Assembly: GCA_016192825.1 (NCBI GenBank)
Contig: JACPTK010000062.1
Span: 1-40,542 of the forward strand
DNA length: 40,542 nucleotides
Direction: 5' to 3'
DNA from: Betaproteobacteria bacterium
Lineage (GTDB): Bacteria > Pseudomonadota > Gammaproteobacteria > Burkholderiales > SG8-41
Shown here piece by piece: positions 1 to 8,809 of this stretch. Under the pieces are notes generated by a model that saw nothing but the letters and a program-made list of their open reading frames with translations, was not told the DNA's origin and ran no database searches. Both the position numbers and the translations under genes were made by a program. How positions within the stretch are numbered: the stretch's first letter is position 1; every line of letters begins with the position of its first letter.

Positions 1-1218
1 CTGGTCTGCGCTGCTTGTATGCTTCACGCGGCGCCTGTGATTGGCGTAAAAAGCAGGCGCCGGGGTGGAGGGACTTGTGCTGCCATCTGCCGAACGCTGA
101 TTTCGGACAGACCCGCTGAGATGTCCCCTACCCACTCACCAACGTCAATGAGGAATCTAGCGGCGCTCGAGAGCGACCGCCGATTTGGACGCAAGCTAAC
201 GATGGTGGGTATCCACCCCGACGGTTCAACGCTAACACCGGAGGGAGTCGCCATGCAATCGATACTCAATTTGGGTGCCGACGTCGATAGCCGTACTGTG
301 ATGGTTGCGTGTAGCGCAGGCTCGTTTAAGCCGCACCGGATCGCCAACGAGCGTAACGCCATTCAGGCCTGGCTGCGTACGGTGCCGCGGGGTAGCCGGC
401 TGGCCATGGAATCGACGGGCAGCTATCACGAGCTGTTGGCGGACTTGGCGCATCAAGCTGGTTTGCAGGTGTTTATCGTCAATGCACGCGATCTGCGCCG
501 CTACGGTCAGGGTATTCGCCGGCGTGGCAAGACCGATCGGATCGACGCGGAGGTTATCGCGCGTTACATCGCACGCGAGCACCAGGAGCTCCACGCCTAT
601 GTGCCGCCGACCGATGCGCAACGCCTGCTGGCACGGCTGATCGGCCGACGGGCAAAGCTCGTACAGGCGAAGGACAGCATCCGGCAAAGCCTGCGTAGCC
701 TGCCCGCGCTACAGAGCGAAGCTTGCCGACTGATCGGGCATATTGATCGGGTGATTGCGAGCCTCGACCTGCTGATGCAACGCACCGTGCAGCAGATACC
801 GGCTGCGCGTGAGGCGGCTGGGCACATTGCGACGATCCCGGGCATTGGTGTGCTCACGAGTACATTCCTGGGCCATCGCTTCACGCGGCTGCCGTATGCC
901 ACGAGCGATGCGGTGGTCGCCGCAACTGGTCTCGATCCGCGGCCCGAGGACTCGGGCCAGAAAGAGGGCCGGCGCCGGCTGAGCAAACGCGGTCCCGCTG
1001 AGGCGCGGCGTCTGCTCTTTAACTGCGCGCGATCGGCTGCGCAAAGGAAGCCTTGGCGGCCTTACTACGATGCGCAGCTTGCCAAAGGATTGAGCAAGAC
1101 CGCGGCGACCGTAGTGCTTGCGAGAAAAATGCTCCGTGTCGCGTTCGCTGTTTACAAGCACCATCAGCCCTTCAATCCGCTGCTCATCGGAGGTGGTACT
1201 TGACAACGACCATAGAAT
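1..1218 (+). mobile_element. IS110-family insertion sequence, ends not defined
   Basis: The transposase at 253-1203 defines an IS110-type element. These elements lack classical terminal inverted repeats and make little or no target duplication, so I cannot place the ends; the left end may lie before base 1 and the right end is probably within 1204-1260. About 250 non-coding bases precede the transposase. They contain a hairpin with 7-bp arms (31-37 with 54-60) and a small hairpin at 204-217. In IS110-group elements this 5' leader encodes the bridge RNA that pairs with donor and target DNA, so a bridge RNA is expected here. The element abuts a REP-like sequence at 1219, which fits the known preference of IS110/IS1111 elements for palindromic targets. 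Confidence 0.6.
253..1203 (+). CDS. IS110-family transposase (DEDD)
   Basis: This 316-residue protein is a full-length IS110-family recombinase. The N-terminal RuvC-like DEDD domain is visible as GADVDSRT near residue 7, MESTGSYHE near 51 and KTDRIDAE near 93. The C-terminal Transposase_20 domain starts at IPGIGVLTSTFLG. The sequence ATGLDPRPEDSGQ carries the serine expected of the C-terminal catalytic site of this family. I chose the ATG at 253 because GGAGGGAG lies just upstream and the protein then starts directly at the RuvC domain. The frame stays open up to an ATG at 19, but the extra 78 residues look like translated leader. No frameshift or internal stop is seen, so it may be active. 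Confidence 0.9.
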   Translation: MQSILNLGADVDSRTVMVACSAGSFKPHRIANERNAIQAWLRTVPRGSRLAMESTGSYHELLADLAHQAGLQVFIVNARDLRRYGQGIRRRGKTDRIDAEVIARYIAREHQELHAYVPPTDAQRLLARLIGRRAKLVQAKDSIRQSLRSLPALQSEACRLIGHIDRVIASLDLLMQRTVQQIPAAREAAGHIATIPGIGVLTSTFLGHRFTRLPYATSDAVVAATGLDPRPEDSGQKEGRRRLSKRGPAEARRLLFNCARSAAQRKPWRPYYDAQLAKGLSKTAATVVLARKMLRVAFAVYKHHQPFNPLLIGGGT

Positions 1219-1243
1219 CTCGGCGGCGAACAGGGGCCCCAAG
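1219..1243 (+). repeat. 25-bp inverted repeat, left copy
   Basis: These 25 bases are the exact reverse complement of 13281-13305. They begin CTCGGCGGCGAAC and end GGGGCCCCAAG. The sequence also resembles the start of the palindromic element at 13478. The pair brackets the whole restriction island. Matching stops sharply on both sides of the 25 bases. Confidence 0.85.
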
Positions 1244-1259
1244 ATCAAAAACCGTGCCA

Positions 1260-1288
1260 TTGGTGGTGCGCGCCAGCAGGACTACAAT
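1260..1288 (+). promoter_or_regulatory. Putative sigma-70 promoter of the restriction operon
   Basis: A TTGGTG hexamer (1260-1265) and TACAAT (1283-1288, 5/6 to the -10 consensus) are separated by 17 bases. They sit 33 bases before the hsdM start, which is preceded by a purine-rich ribosome binding site at about 1306-1317. The -35 match is weak (3/6). Confidence 0.5.
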
Positions 1289-1321
1289 TTGCCCATAAAA
1301 GAACGAGGGGGAAGGGGATAA

Positions 1322-2944
1322 ATGCGCTGGGTCGCTCCGACACAAAAAGATGACGCCAACCACGCGCTGGAGAAGCGTCTGTGGGACGCGGCAGACCAGT
1401 TCCGCGCCAACTCCGGCCTCAAGGCGGCGCAATATTCAGCGCCCGTCCTGGGGCTGATCTTCCTGCGGTTTGCCGAAGCGCGCTTCGCGCAGCGGCGGGC
1501 GAAGCTTGAGAGGGGCGGCGCTTCATCGCGCCGCGGTACGTCACGCATTGACGATCCGAAGGCCTACCACGCCGAGGGTGTTTTGTTTCTCACCCCCAAC
1601 GCGCGATTCGATTACCTGCTGCAACGCCCGGAGGGCAGCAACATCGGCCGCGCCGTCAATGAGGCGATGGCTGACATCGAGAAGCACAACCCGCAGCTCG
1701 CGGGCGTGCTGCCGCGCAACTACCAGATCTTCAACAGCACCCTGCTGAAGGAATTGCTGAAGACCATCTCCGAGATTCCCGTCACCCTCGACTTCGACGC
1801 CTTCGGGCGCATCTACGAATACTTCCTCGGCGAATTCGCCCGCACCGAGGGGCAGAAGGGCGGCGAGTTCTACACCCCGGCGCCGATCGTGCGCCTCATG
1901 GTCGAGATTCTCGAGCCCTTCCACGGCCGCATCCTCGACCCCGCCTGCGGCTCAGGGGGCATGTTCGTCCAGTCCGCGCGCTTCGTCGCCGAGCACAAGA
2001 AGAATCCCTCGTCGGAGCTCTCCATCTTCGGCGTCGAGAAGACCGACGAGACCGGGCGCCTCGCCCGAATGAACCTCGCCGTGCACGGGTTGGAAGGAGA
2101 GATCCGCCACGGCGGCGACGTCAACAGCTACTACGACGACCCGCACAAGGCCGTGGGCGCCTTCGACTTCGCCCTCGCCAATCCGCCGTTCAACGTCAAC
2201 GCCGTGGACAAGGAGCGCCTCAAGGACGCCGTCGGCCCGGGCCGGCGCTTTCCCTTCGGCCTGCCAAACGCTGACAACGCCAACTACCTCTGGATCCAGC
2301 TCTTCTATTCCTCGCTCAACGACAAAGGCCGCGCCGGCTTCGTTATGGCGAACTCCGCTCCCGATGCGCGTGCTTCAGAGGAGGAATTGCGTAAACAACT
2401 CCTCCAAGTTCAAGCCGTCGACGCTTTGGTCGCCGTTGGGCCAAACATGTTCTACACAGTTTCTGGGCCGTGCACGCTGTGGTTCCTCGATCGCGCGAAA
2501 AAGAAGCTGCCAAGAGCGAATAAGGTGCTATTTCTGGATGCGCGGCATATGTACCGCCAGATCGACAGCGCTCAGCGGGACTGGACCGAGGGGCAAATTG
2601 GCTTCCTCGCCAACATCGTGCGCCTTTACAGAGATGAACAACTTGACTTTGCCCTCGGCGGCGAAGAGGCAAAAACGAAGCTCACGGAGATTTTCGGCAA
2701 AAAACCAAAATACGACGATGTTTTGGGTCTTTGCAAAGTTGCCACTCTCGCGGAGATCGAAGCGCAAGGCTGGTCACTAAGCCCAGGTCGTTATGTAGGA
2801 GTCGCACCGGGCGAAGAAGTTAGCGACGAGGAGTTCAAGGAAAAGCTCCGAGCCCTCAATGAGGAACTCGAAACTCTCAATACCCGGGCACACGATCTCG
2901 AGGTGACGATTGCAAACAATGTGGCCGAGCTGCTGGGGGCATGA
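1322..2944 (+). CDS. hsdM: Type I restriction-modification DNA methyltransferase subunit M
   Basis: This is the adenine-N6 methyltransferase subunit of a type I system, which works as an M2S or R2M2S complex with HsdS and HsdR. The 540-residue length is normal. Residues 1-60 form the HsdM N-terminal helical domain. The SAM-binding motif I is [11 protein letters not shown] near residue 205, and the catalytic motif IV is NPPF near residue 287. The C-terminal 40 residues are charged and probably helical, as expected for contact with HsdS. The ATG follows a GGGGGAAGGGG ribosome binding site. The stop overlaps the hsdS start by four bases (ATGA), so the two are translationally coupled. It is the first gene of the island operon. 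Confidence 0.95.
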   Translation: MRWVAPTQKDDANHALEKRLWDAADQFRANSGLKAAQYSAPVLGLIFLRFAEARFAQRRAKLERGGASSRRGTSRIDDPKAYHAEGVLFLTPNARFDYLLQRPEGSNIGRAVNEAMADIEKHNPQLAGVLPRNYQIFNSTLLKELLKTISEIPVTLDFDAFGRIYEYFLGEFARTEGQKGGEFYTPAPIVRLMVEILEPFHGRILDPACGSGGMFVQSARFVAEHKKNPSSELSIFGVEKTDETGRLARMNLAVHGLEGEIRHGGDVNSYYDDPHKAVGAFDFALANPPFNVNAVDKERLKDAVGPGRRFPFGLPNADNANYLWIQLFYSSLNDKGRAGFVMANSAPDARASEEELRKQLLQVQAVDALVAVGPNMFYTVSGPCTLWFLDRAKKKLPRANKVLFLDARHMYRQIDSAQRDWTEGQIGFLANIVRLYRDEQLDFALGGEEAKTKLTEIFGKKPKYDDVLGLCKVATLAEIEAQGWSLSPGRYVGVAPGEEVSDEEFKEKLRALNEELETLNTRAHDLEVTIANNVAELLGA

Positions 2945-4254
2945 ATACGTGCGTCCTTAAAGACCTCATCGAAATTTCCAAGGATGGGGAATGGGGGAAG
3001 GGCGAATCGTTCGACGACTCCGTCGAAATGCTGGCGATTCGTGGGACGGATTTTGAGGACGCTCGCTTCGGCGTATTGGACTCGGTTCCTCGCCGCCACG
3101 TCATAAAGCGAATCGCGGACCGGAAGACACTCCGACCATGGGATGTGTTGATAGAAGCGGCAGGCGGCACAAAAGGACAAATTACAGGGCGCACAGTAAT
3201 TCTGCGTCCACAGTTATTCGATAGATCCGCTTTGCCTATTACCTGTGCGAGCTTTAGCCGGTTCATCCGCTTCCGAAACGACGTATGTGACCCGGAATTC
3301 ATGTTCTGGTATCTCCAGTATCTCTATGGTGCTGGCTTTATGCATGCTTATCACACCCAACATACTGGTGTGTCGCGCTTCCAATGGACAATTTTTTCAG
3401 AGCGCGAGCCACTGGTACTGCCATCGCTAGCCGCCCAAAGACGTATAGCGTCGACGTTGTCTGTGTACGATGAGCTGATCGCAAACAATCAGCAGAGAAT
3501 CCGGATATTGGAGGAAATGGCGCGCGCGCTCCACCGCCAGTGGTTTATTGACTTCCGTCTTCCTGGCGGTGACAAGGTTGATCTTTCGATGCCACCCAAT
3601 CGCTGTGTTCCTCAAGATTGGGAGGCAATTCCATTTCACAAATTGCTGGTTTCCATGAAAGGTGGTGACTGGGGCTCTGATGTGCCTACCAAAGAAGAGG
3701 CGGCGGAAGTCGGAATAGTCCGCGGCACTGATTTCAACGAGGTTGCCTACGGAGCAGAGCTTCGCGTTCCTATCCGCTACATTAAGGCCTCAAGCCTAAA
3801 ATCGCGAATGCTCGAAGTAGGAGACGTAATTGTCGAGAATTCCGTAAATGCGAAAAGTCGCTGCATTGGTACACCGTTGCTGATGGACGAGCACGTCTTG
3901 CGTCGGCTGGGCCGCGACGCAGTCGCCGCAAGTTTTTGCAAAGTATTTCGATTTCGCGAATCCAAGCTTGGCCCTCTAGCTTATCTCCACCTGCGCCACC
4001 TCCGCGAGAGCAAGCGGATGGAGCGCTATCAAAACGTTGCGACCAATGGCATCGGTAACTTTCAGTCCAAGAAATTTGCGCAAGAGGAGCATCTTGCATT
4101 GCCGAAAGTCGTCGCCTTGCGGGCCAAACTGCTGGTGCGAATAGCTTCGCCACTAATCGAAGTTTCTATGTTGGCTTCCCAAATCGCCAACCTTCGCCGG
4201 ACGCGCGATCTGCTGTTGCCGCGTCTGCTAGCGAGACCGGCATTGTCTGCCTAG
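2941..4254 (+). CDS. hsdS: Type I restriction-modification specificity subunit S
   Basis: HsdS recognises the split target sequence for the type I complex. The 437-residue protein has the standard layout. Target recognition domain 1 covers roughly residues 1-165, followed by a conserved helical spacer ([20 protein letters not shown] and on through [15 protein letters not shown]). Target recognition domain 2 begins near residue 220 ([11 protein letters not shown]), and the end is a second conserved helix ([15 protein letters not shown]). Each recognition domain contains a related RGTDF motif ([10 protein letters not shown] and [10 protein letters not shown]), so the two halves look like an internal duplication. 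Base composition drops towards the 3' part compared with hsdM. The target sequence cannot be predicted from this. Confidence 0.93.
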   Translation: MNTCVLKDLIEISKDGEWGKGESFDDSVEMLAIRGTDFEDARFGVLDSVPRRHVIKRIADRKTLRPWDVLIEAAGGTKGQITGRTVILRPQLFDRSALPITCASFSRFIRFRNDVCDPEFMFWYLQYLYGAGFMHAYHTQHTGVSRFQWTIFSEREPLVLPSLAAQRRIASTLSVYDELIANNQQRIRILEEMARALHRQWFIDFRLPGGDKVDLSMPPNRCVPQDWEAIPFHKLLVSMKGGDWGSDVPTKEEAAEVGIVRGTDFNEVAYGAELRVPIRYIKASSLKSRMLEVGDVIVENSVNAKSRCIGTPLLMDEHVLRRLGRDAVAASFCKVFRFRESKLGPLAYLHLRHLRESKRMERYQNVATNGIGNFQSKKFAQEEHLALPKVVALRAKLLVRIASPLIEVSMLASQIANLRRTRDLLLPRLLARPALSA

Positions 4255-4271
4255 GTCGGGAAGCGGCGCTC

Positions 4272-5864
4272 ATGACTTCTAAAGCTGATGCGAAGAAATT
4301 CAAAGTAACCGTCTTTCTTATTAAGGATGGCTACTCAAAGATAGAGGACTTTTTCAGCGTCAAGGACTTCAAGGTCATTGCCATCACTTCTGGTGCCAAG
4401 GAGATCGGGACTCTCATCTACAAAGGAGGCTTTCAAAGCAGACCTGGCTGGGTATCCATCTTCGATGGTGTACAGGGATTCGATTCAAAAGGAATCTGGA
4501 ACCAGAGTTCGAAGGCCATTTTCATTCTTGAACATGAAGGCCGGTGGTTCTGCTTCACATTCGGGTACGCGCGGCACATCATCGACGAGTTGGCTTACGA
4601 GAGGAATTTTGGTTTGATCGTGTCGCTCAATCTTGGCGATCCGAGTGGCATGAAGTCGATTGACAAGACCAACGTTGGCCACGTGTCGTTGCGCTCGCGT
4701 GAACAGGCTACAAGAGAGATAGCGCTTTCCAGTTTTGAGTTCAATGACGACATCGATCTACTTAGATCGGTAACGGCAAAGTTACCCAAGGGAAAGGACG
4801 AGGACCAAGAGACGGTATCAGGTCGCGATTCCGTCACTATTTACACAACGGTGACCGTAGATGCTTTTGAACACATCGCGAAGAGACTGTACGCGGCCTT
4901 CAAGAGTACAAGCTATAAGAAGCGATATCCATGGCTCGGAAAGATAAGAGAGGAGAGAGACAAACAAGTAGTCGAAGCACTTGATGCAGCGCTCGTGGCG
5001 AAGGTAGTGAAGGAGGACTTCGCGAAGATTTGGCTGGCGATCCCCGAGCTCGTCGTTTGGGAGGAGATTCGTGGATTCGCTTTCAAGTATCGAGCGGAAG
5101 ACACAAAAAAGGCCGGGGCGGTGCTCTACCAGGACCTGGATATCGAGGCATGGCGCAAGGTTGCGAGGATCGACGCTAACCTCACCGCGGACCAGTTGAA
5201 GCACAAGAAGATATTCGTTTATTGGGAGGACGATAGAGATCCGTCAACCTGGAACGTGTACCGGTGCCTGAATGCGGAAATCGACCTCACCAAGAAGAAA
5301 TACATTCTCAATGATGGCGACTGGTACAACCTTGAAACGAATTTCGTTCAGGAGGTAAATGACTTTTACGACTCGGTGCCGAACTCCAAGATTCAACTAC
5401 CGCCTTACGGCACCAACACGGAGCCCAAGTATTTAAAGGTAGTCGCGGCTGGCAACGCTGCTTACGCGCTTATGGATCGGAAAGAGGTAATGATCGGCGG
5501 TGGACGCAGTAGGGTCGAGTTCTGTGACTTGTATTCAAGCAAGCGAGAAATTATTCACGTCAAGACGTATGGTGGATCAAGTCTTTTAAGCCATCTCTTT
5601 TCGCAGGCGCTCGTATCTGGAAACTGTTTTCTGCATGATTCCGCGTTCCGGGTGGAAGTGAACAAGCTTCTTCCGCAGGGATTCAAGCTTGCGAGTCCGA
5701 AGGACCGGCCAGCGGCAAGTGACTATGAAGTGTGCATAGCAGTAATGAGCAGGGTGAAAGGCCCATTGGAATTGCCGTTTTTCAGCAAGGTGAGCCTGAT
5801 GCACGCGGTACGAAGTCTGCGAAATTCCGAATACCGGGTAACGAAGCTAAAGATTTCACAATAA
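4272..5864 (+). CDS. TIGR04141/DUF6119 family sporadically distributed protein
   Basis: This 530-residue protein belongs, by its opening (KFKVTVFLIKDGYSKIEDFF) and overall layout, to the sporadically distributed TIGR04141 family (DUF6119). The family is known mainly for a patchy distribution in mobile and defence regions; I know no established biochemical activity. I see no signal peptide, membrane segment or obvious nuclease motif. The C-terminal third (about residues 385-450, with VMIGGGRSRVEFCDLYSS and IHVKTYGGSSLLSHLFSQA) could be a compact catalytic or binding domain. It starts 17 bases after hsdS with a GGGAAG ribosome binding site, so it is part of the operon. Its base composition is far poorer in G+C than the backbone: 25 of 60 bases in the line at 4321, against 49 of 60 at 30061. 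That indicates recent acquisition. Confidence 0.8.
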   Translation: MTSKADAKKFKVTVFLIKDGYSKIEDFFSVKDFKVIAITSGAKEIGTLIYKGGFQSRPGWVSIFDGVQGFDSKGIWNQSSKAIFILEHEGRWFCFTFGYARHIIDELAYERNFGLIVSLNLGDPSGMKSIDKTNVGHVSLRSREQATREIALSSFEFNDDIDLLRSVTAKLPKGKDEDQETVSGRDSVTIYTTVTVDAFEHIAKRLYAAFKSTSYKKRYPWLGKIREERDKQVVEALDAALVAKVVKEDFAKIWLAIPELVVWEEIRGFAFKYRAEDTKKAGAVLYQDLDIEAWRKVARIDANLTADQLKHKKIFVYWEDDRDPSTWNVYRCLNAEIDLTKKKYILNDGDWYNLETNFVQEVNDFYDSVPNSKIQLPPYGTNTEPKYLKVVAAGNAAYALMDRKEVMIGGGRSRVEFCDLYSSKREIIHVKTYGGSSLLSHLFSQALVSGNCFLHDSAFRVEVNKLLPQGFKLASPKDRPAASDYEVCIAVMSRVKGPLELPFFSKVSLMHAVRSLRNSEYRVTKLKISQ

Positions 5865-5909
5865 GCAATTCCAAGCAAGAACCGCGCAAGACCAAGGTTG
5901 GGGGAGGCC

Positions 5910-8081
5910 ATGAGCATCAAGTACGACTCAAAACGCGAGACGCTCTCGGAAATCATAAAGAGGGCTACCGTCAATGCCACATACGTCGTGCCCGATCTGC
6001 AGCGGCCGTTTGTGTGGACTCCGAGGCAAGTCACTCTCCTAATCGACTCGCTTTTTCGAGGCTGGCCCTTTGGGTCGCTATTGGTATGGGAGGTGAAGCC
6101 TGATTGCTTTGAGAGCGATGAAGGTATTCCGCACCGCCCCTTCTGGCAGTTGGTAGACCGCACGACCGAAGATGCGGGAACCACAACGTCTCCCCTCGGA
6201 CAACCTGCCACATACCACATGGTCTTGGACGGGCAACAACGGATCCAAAGCTTGATTCTTGCGCTCGGCGGTGACCAGTGGGGTTTTCGTCTCTACGACT
6301 CGGAGTGGGCGTTCGATTTGCAAGATCGTCGAGTTCGGCCGAGCAACCATTGGTCTACGGGTTCACTGTGTATTGATGTACAGAAATTTGCTGCTGAGCT
6401 GCAATCGAAGGCGAGAAAGGTTCGCAAACTTGAAGCCGGAAAGATTCTTGAATGGGTGGTACTCGACAAGGTCTCCGGCCAATCAATCGACAACCGCCCG
6501 GTCAACTACGTGTACCCACTATTGAATGCGTGGGACAACGCAGGCCGATTCATACGCCTGTCGCGCGTGTGGGATCTGGCTCAAAAGGACCTATCCGAAG
6601 ATGAGTACGAAGAATTGCTAAAGCCAGTGCTTCAGGAGCATCGGGTACCAGAGACAATCCAGATCGAGCTTCTGCGCCCGCTGGCGCAATTCATGAAGGT
6701 AGTTGAGAACATCAAGAACAACAGCTTCGTCCACGCTCTTCAAATCGAATCGTTTCAACTGACACCGCAGTGGAACAAGGACGACTACAGCGACGCGATC
6801 GTCAACATTTTTACTCGACTTAATACTGCCGGAAGAACTCTCACAAGGGAGGAAATCACTCTCGCGTGGCTGAAAGTGGGATGGTCGCCCAAAGAAACAG
6901 ACGGGATGCCGGCTGGCCAGTGCCTGGAAGAACTTAGGTCTGCACTCGCGGATCGAGGGTTCAAGTTGGAGATGGACGAGATTGTCAGGTTGATCTCCTT
7001 TGTGTGGGCGGTCGAAAACCGAAACGGACAGTTGCTCGATTCAAAGGACCTCCTCAAGGGGGACATTGTTCGCTCGCTCGCAAGTAGTACCGCGAGCCAA
7101 TGGAAGCGCCTGAAGCCAAATCTTGAGCGCGGAGCTGAATTGGTCAGGGACAGAGAGTTGCTTGAGAACTATGGCTCCTTCAACGCGATTATCGTCGTCT
7201 TGAGTTGGTACCGTTTGGTTAATGAGCAATTCGACACGATCTCTGGTCTCAAGATGGTCGGGCGCGATGACCTCGAAAAGCATCTCCGTCAACGAGTAGG
7301 CGAGTTCGTAGATCGGTGGATTTTTGGATCAGAGTGGGCCGGGGTGTGGGGTGACGCAGCTGCGTTCAATTTCCAGAACTTTGCGACCGATCTCAATACC
7401 TTCCATACCGAACTCAAGAGTTGTTCGGCTAGCTCATTTCTTGGCGTAGTTGATCAGGGTGTCACACGATTGATGGATCGCGTGGCTACTAAGGCGAACC
7501 AACAGGTAGAGAACCTACTGGTGAGAGATCGAAGGCGCGTCCACGCCTATTATCAACTCCTATGGGTCTGGCATCGCCTCGATGACGCAAGGTGGAAATA
7601 CTCTTCGTTGCCTATGAGAACTGGCAGGAAGAGAACAGGAAAACTGGAAGTAGATCACACGATCGCCGATGCTTGGTGGCAGCGTTTGATCGACAACATC
7701 ATGGAAGAGAAGCTTGCTGCGTTCACCGGTACTGAGGAAGAAAAACTCGCGCTCAAGCTGGACGGATTTGATGGCCGATGGGACGCATACGCTTTTGTGA
7801 ACGCGCTTGGTAATTGTTCGCTGCTTGACAAGTCGTTCAATATTTCCAAGAGCGATCAGCCAATGTGGAACTTTCTGCAAGAAGTACACGAATTCAAGCA
7901 GGGAAAGTTTCTTCGTCAAGAGTGGCAATCTGCGCTGTCATTGACAGACGCCATGACAGCCCCGGATGGCGTGAGTCTGGAGAACTTGAAGAGCGCCATC
8001 CAGACGAGAGACGTACAAATCAGGAATGAACTGAAAGAGTTCATCAGCGGCTCGATGCGCCGAGTGGACACGTTGACGTAG
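5910..8081 (+). CDS. DUF262 / GmrSD-like nuclease with C-terminal HNH-type domain
   Basis: The 723-residue protein has an N-terminal DUF262 domain, the ParB-like fold of GmrS-type modification-dependent endonucleases. Its signatures are QRPFVWTPRQVTLLIDSL near residue 32 and the nucleotide-binding motif VLDGQQRIQSL near 107. The C-terminal part contains LEVDHTIADAWW near residue 578 and NALGNCSLLDKSFN near 630. That matches the D-H plus distal N arrangement of the DUF1524/HNH domain in GmrD. Both halves of a GmrSD-like enzyme are therefore fused in one chain. A role in cutting modified phage DNA is inferred from the family. I chose the ATG at 5910, directly after GGGGGAGG; a TTG at 5898 is an alternative. 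It lies 45 bases after the DUF6119 gene and shares its low G+C. Confidence 0.85.
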   Translation: MSIKYDSKRETLSEIIKRATVNATYVVPDLQRPFVWTPRQVTLLIDSLFRGWPFGSLLVWEVKPDCFESDEGIPHRPFWQLVDRTTEDAGTTTSPLGQPATYHMVLDGQQRIQSLILALGGDQWGFRLYDSEWAFDLQDRRVRPSNHWSTGSLCIDVQKFAAELQSKARKVRKLEAGKILEWVVLDKVSGQSIDNRPVNYVYPLLNAWDNAGRFIRLSRVWDLAQKDLSEDEYEELLKPVLQEHRVPETIQIELLRPLAQFMKVVENIKNNSFVHALQIESFQLTPQWNKDDYSDAIVNIFTRLNTAGRTLTREEITLAWLKVGWSPKETDGMPAGQCLEELRSALADRGFKLEMDEIVRLISFVWAVENRNGQLLDSKDLLKGDIVRSLASSTASQWKRLKPNLERGAELVRDRELLENYGSFNAIIVVLSWYRLVNEQFDTISGLKMVGRDDLEKHLRQRVGEFVDRWIFGSEWAGVWGDAAAFNFQNFATDLNTFHTELKSCSASSFLGVVDQGVTRLMDRVATKANQQVENLLVRDRRRVHAYYQLLWVWHRLDDARWKYSSLPMRTGRKRTGKLEVDHTIADAWWQRLIDNIMEEKLAAFTGTEEEKLALKLDGFDGRWDAYAFVNALGNCSLLDKSFNISKSDQPMWNFLQEVHEFKQGKFLRQEWQSALSLTDAMTAPDGVSLENLKSAIQTRDVQIRNELKEFISGSMRRVDTLT

Positions 8082-8129
8082 ATCTTGACGCGTAACTTGA
8101 CCAATGATTGACCGACGCTACGTCCTCCG

Positions 8130-8633
8130 ATGACGGCGCACGCCTACACCGAAGACCGGCTCGTCGAGCAACCCGCCATTGGGCTGTTCGCAGAGCTTGG
8201 CTGGCAAACGGTGTCGGCGATGGAGGAAGCATTCGGTGCAAGCGGCACGCTCGGGCGCGAGGCTTCGGGCGAAGTGGTGCTGGCGCCGCGATTACGCGCG
8301 GCGCTGGAGAAGCTGAATCCACGTTATCCCGCTGAAGCGATTGCGAGCGCGGTAGATGAGCTGACGCGCGACCGGTCGGCGATGACGTTGGCGGGGGCGA
8401 ACCGGGAGGTGTGGGGGCTTCTGAAAGATGGCGTGAAGGTGCAGGTGCCGGACCGGGAGCGGGGTGGGGTGAGAGAGGAACGGGTGCGGGTGGTGGATTG
8501 GGAGAATCCCGCCGCGAACGATTTCCTGCTGGTCTCGCAGATGACGGTCACCGGGCAGCTCTATACGTGCCGGCCGGACCTCGTCGGGTTCGTGAACGGC
8601 ATGCCGCATCGCTCGTTTTTCGAATTTCACTGA
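8130..8633 (+). pseudogene. Truncated 5' copy of hsdR
   Basis: The reading frame encodes 167 residues, and residues 1 to about 158 match the start of the intact hsdR at 10006 almost throughout. For example, DELTRDRSAMTLAGANREVW and VDWENPAANDFLL are shared, with scattered differences. Homology stops around base 8604, after GFVNG; the intact gene continues LPWVVIELKKP while this copy runs into MPHRSFFEFH and a stop. It therefore lacks the E-x-K half of the nuclease motif and the whole helicase. It follows the DUF262 gene by 48 bases, so it was probably the operon's original hsdR. Unlike the intact gene it has no repeat insertion near residue 32. The peptide may still be made but cannot act as a restriction subunit. 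Confidence 0.85.
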
Positions 8634-8809
8634 ATAGCGGGTTTTCAGCAAACGCTTGAAAAGTCGCAAGGAGAGAGCCGATTGGCGGCCATTCACTGAC
8701 CGATGCTCGACCTGCAGCGGGGCGTCTGGAAATTTCAATAAAACAAAGCATTACCGAATTGTTCCTGGCCTTGAGTAAAAATACTCACGATATTGAGTAA
8801 AATGTCTGG
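8634..8809 (+). other. Junction region between truncated hsdR and ATPase gene
   Basis: These 176 bases start just past the hsdR breakpoint and do not match the intact hsdR. They are noticeably richer in A+T than the flanks and end in the operator-like palindrome at 8771-8802. I see no coding sequence in them. The breakpoint near 8604 and this unrelated stretch mark one edge of the inserted ATPase-hsdR cassette. Confidence 0.6.
8771..8802 (+). promoter_or_regulatory. Operator-like palindrome before the ATPase gene
   Basis: TGAGTA-AAAA-TACTCA (8772-8787) is a perfect 6-bp inverted repeat. It is followed six bases later by a second half site, TTGAGTAAAA (8793-8802). The cluster ends seven bases before the ATPase start at 8810, where no clear ribosome binding site is visible. 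The spacing suggests a repressor covering the promoter or start. The regulator is unknown. Confidence 0.5.

Noticed and set aside
19-252. N-terminal extension of the transposase from the ATG at 19
   Set aside because: The extra 78 residues show no family similarity, and a good ribosome binding site precedes the ATG at 253. The region fits better as the IS leader.
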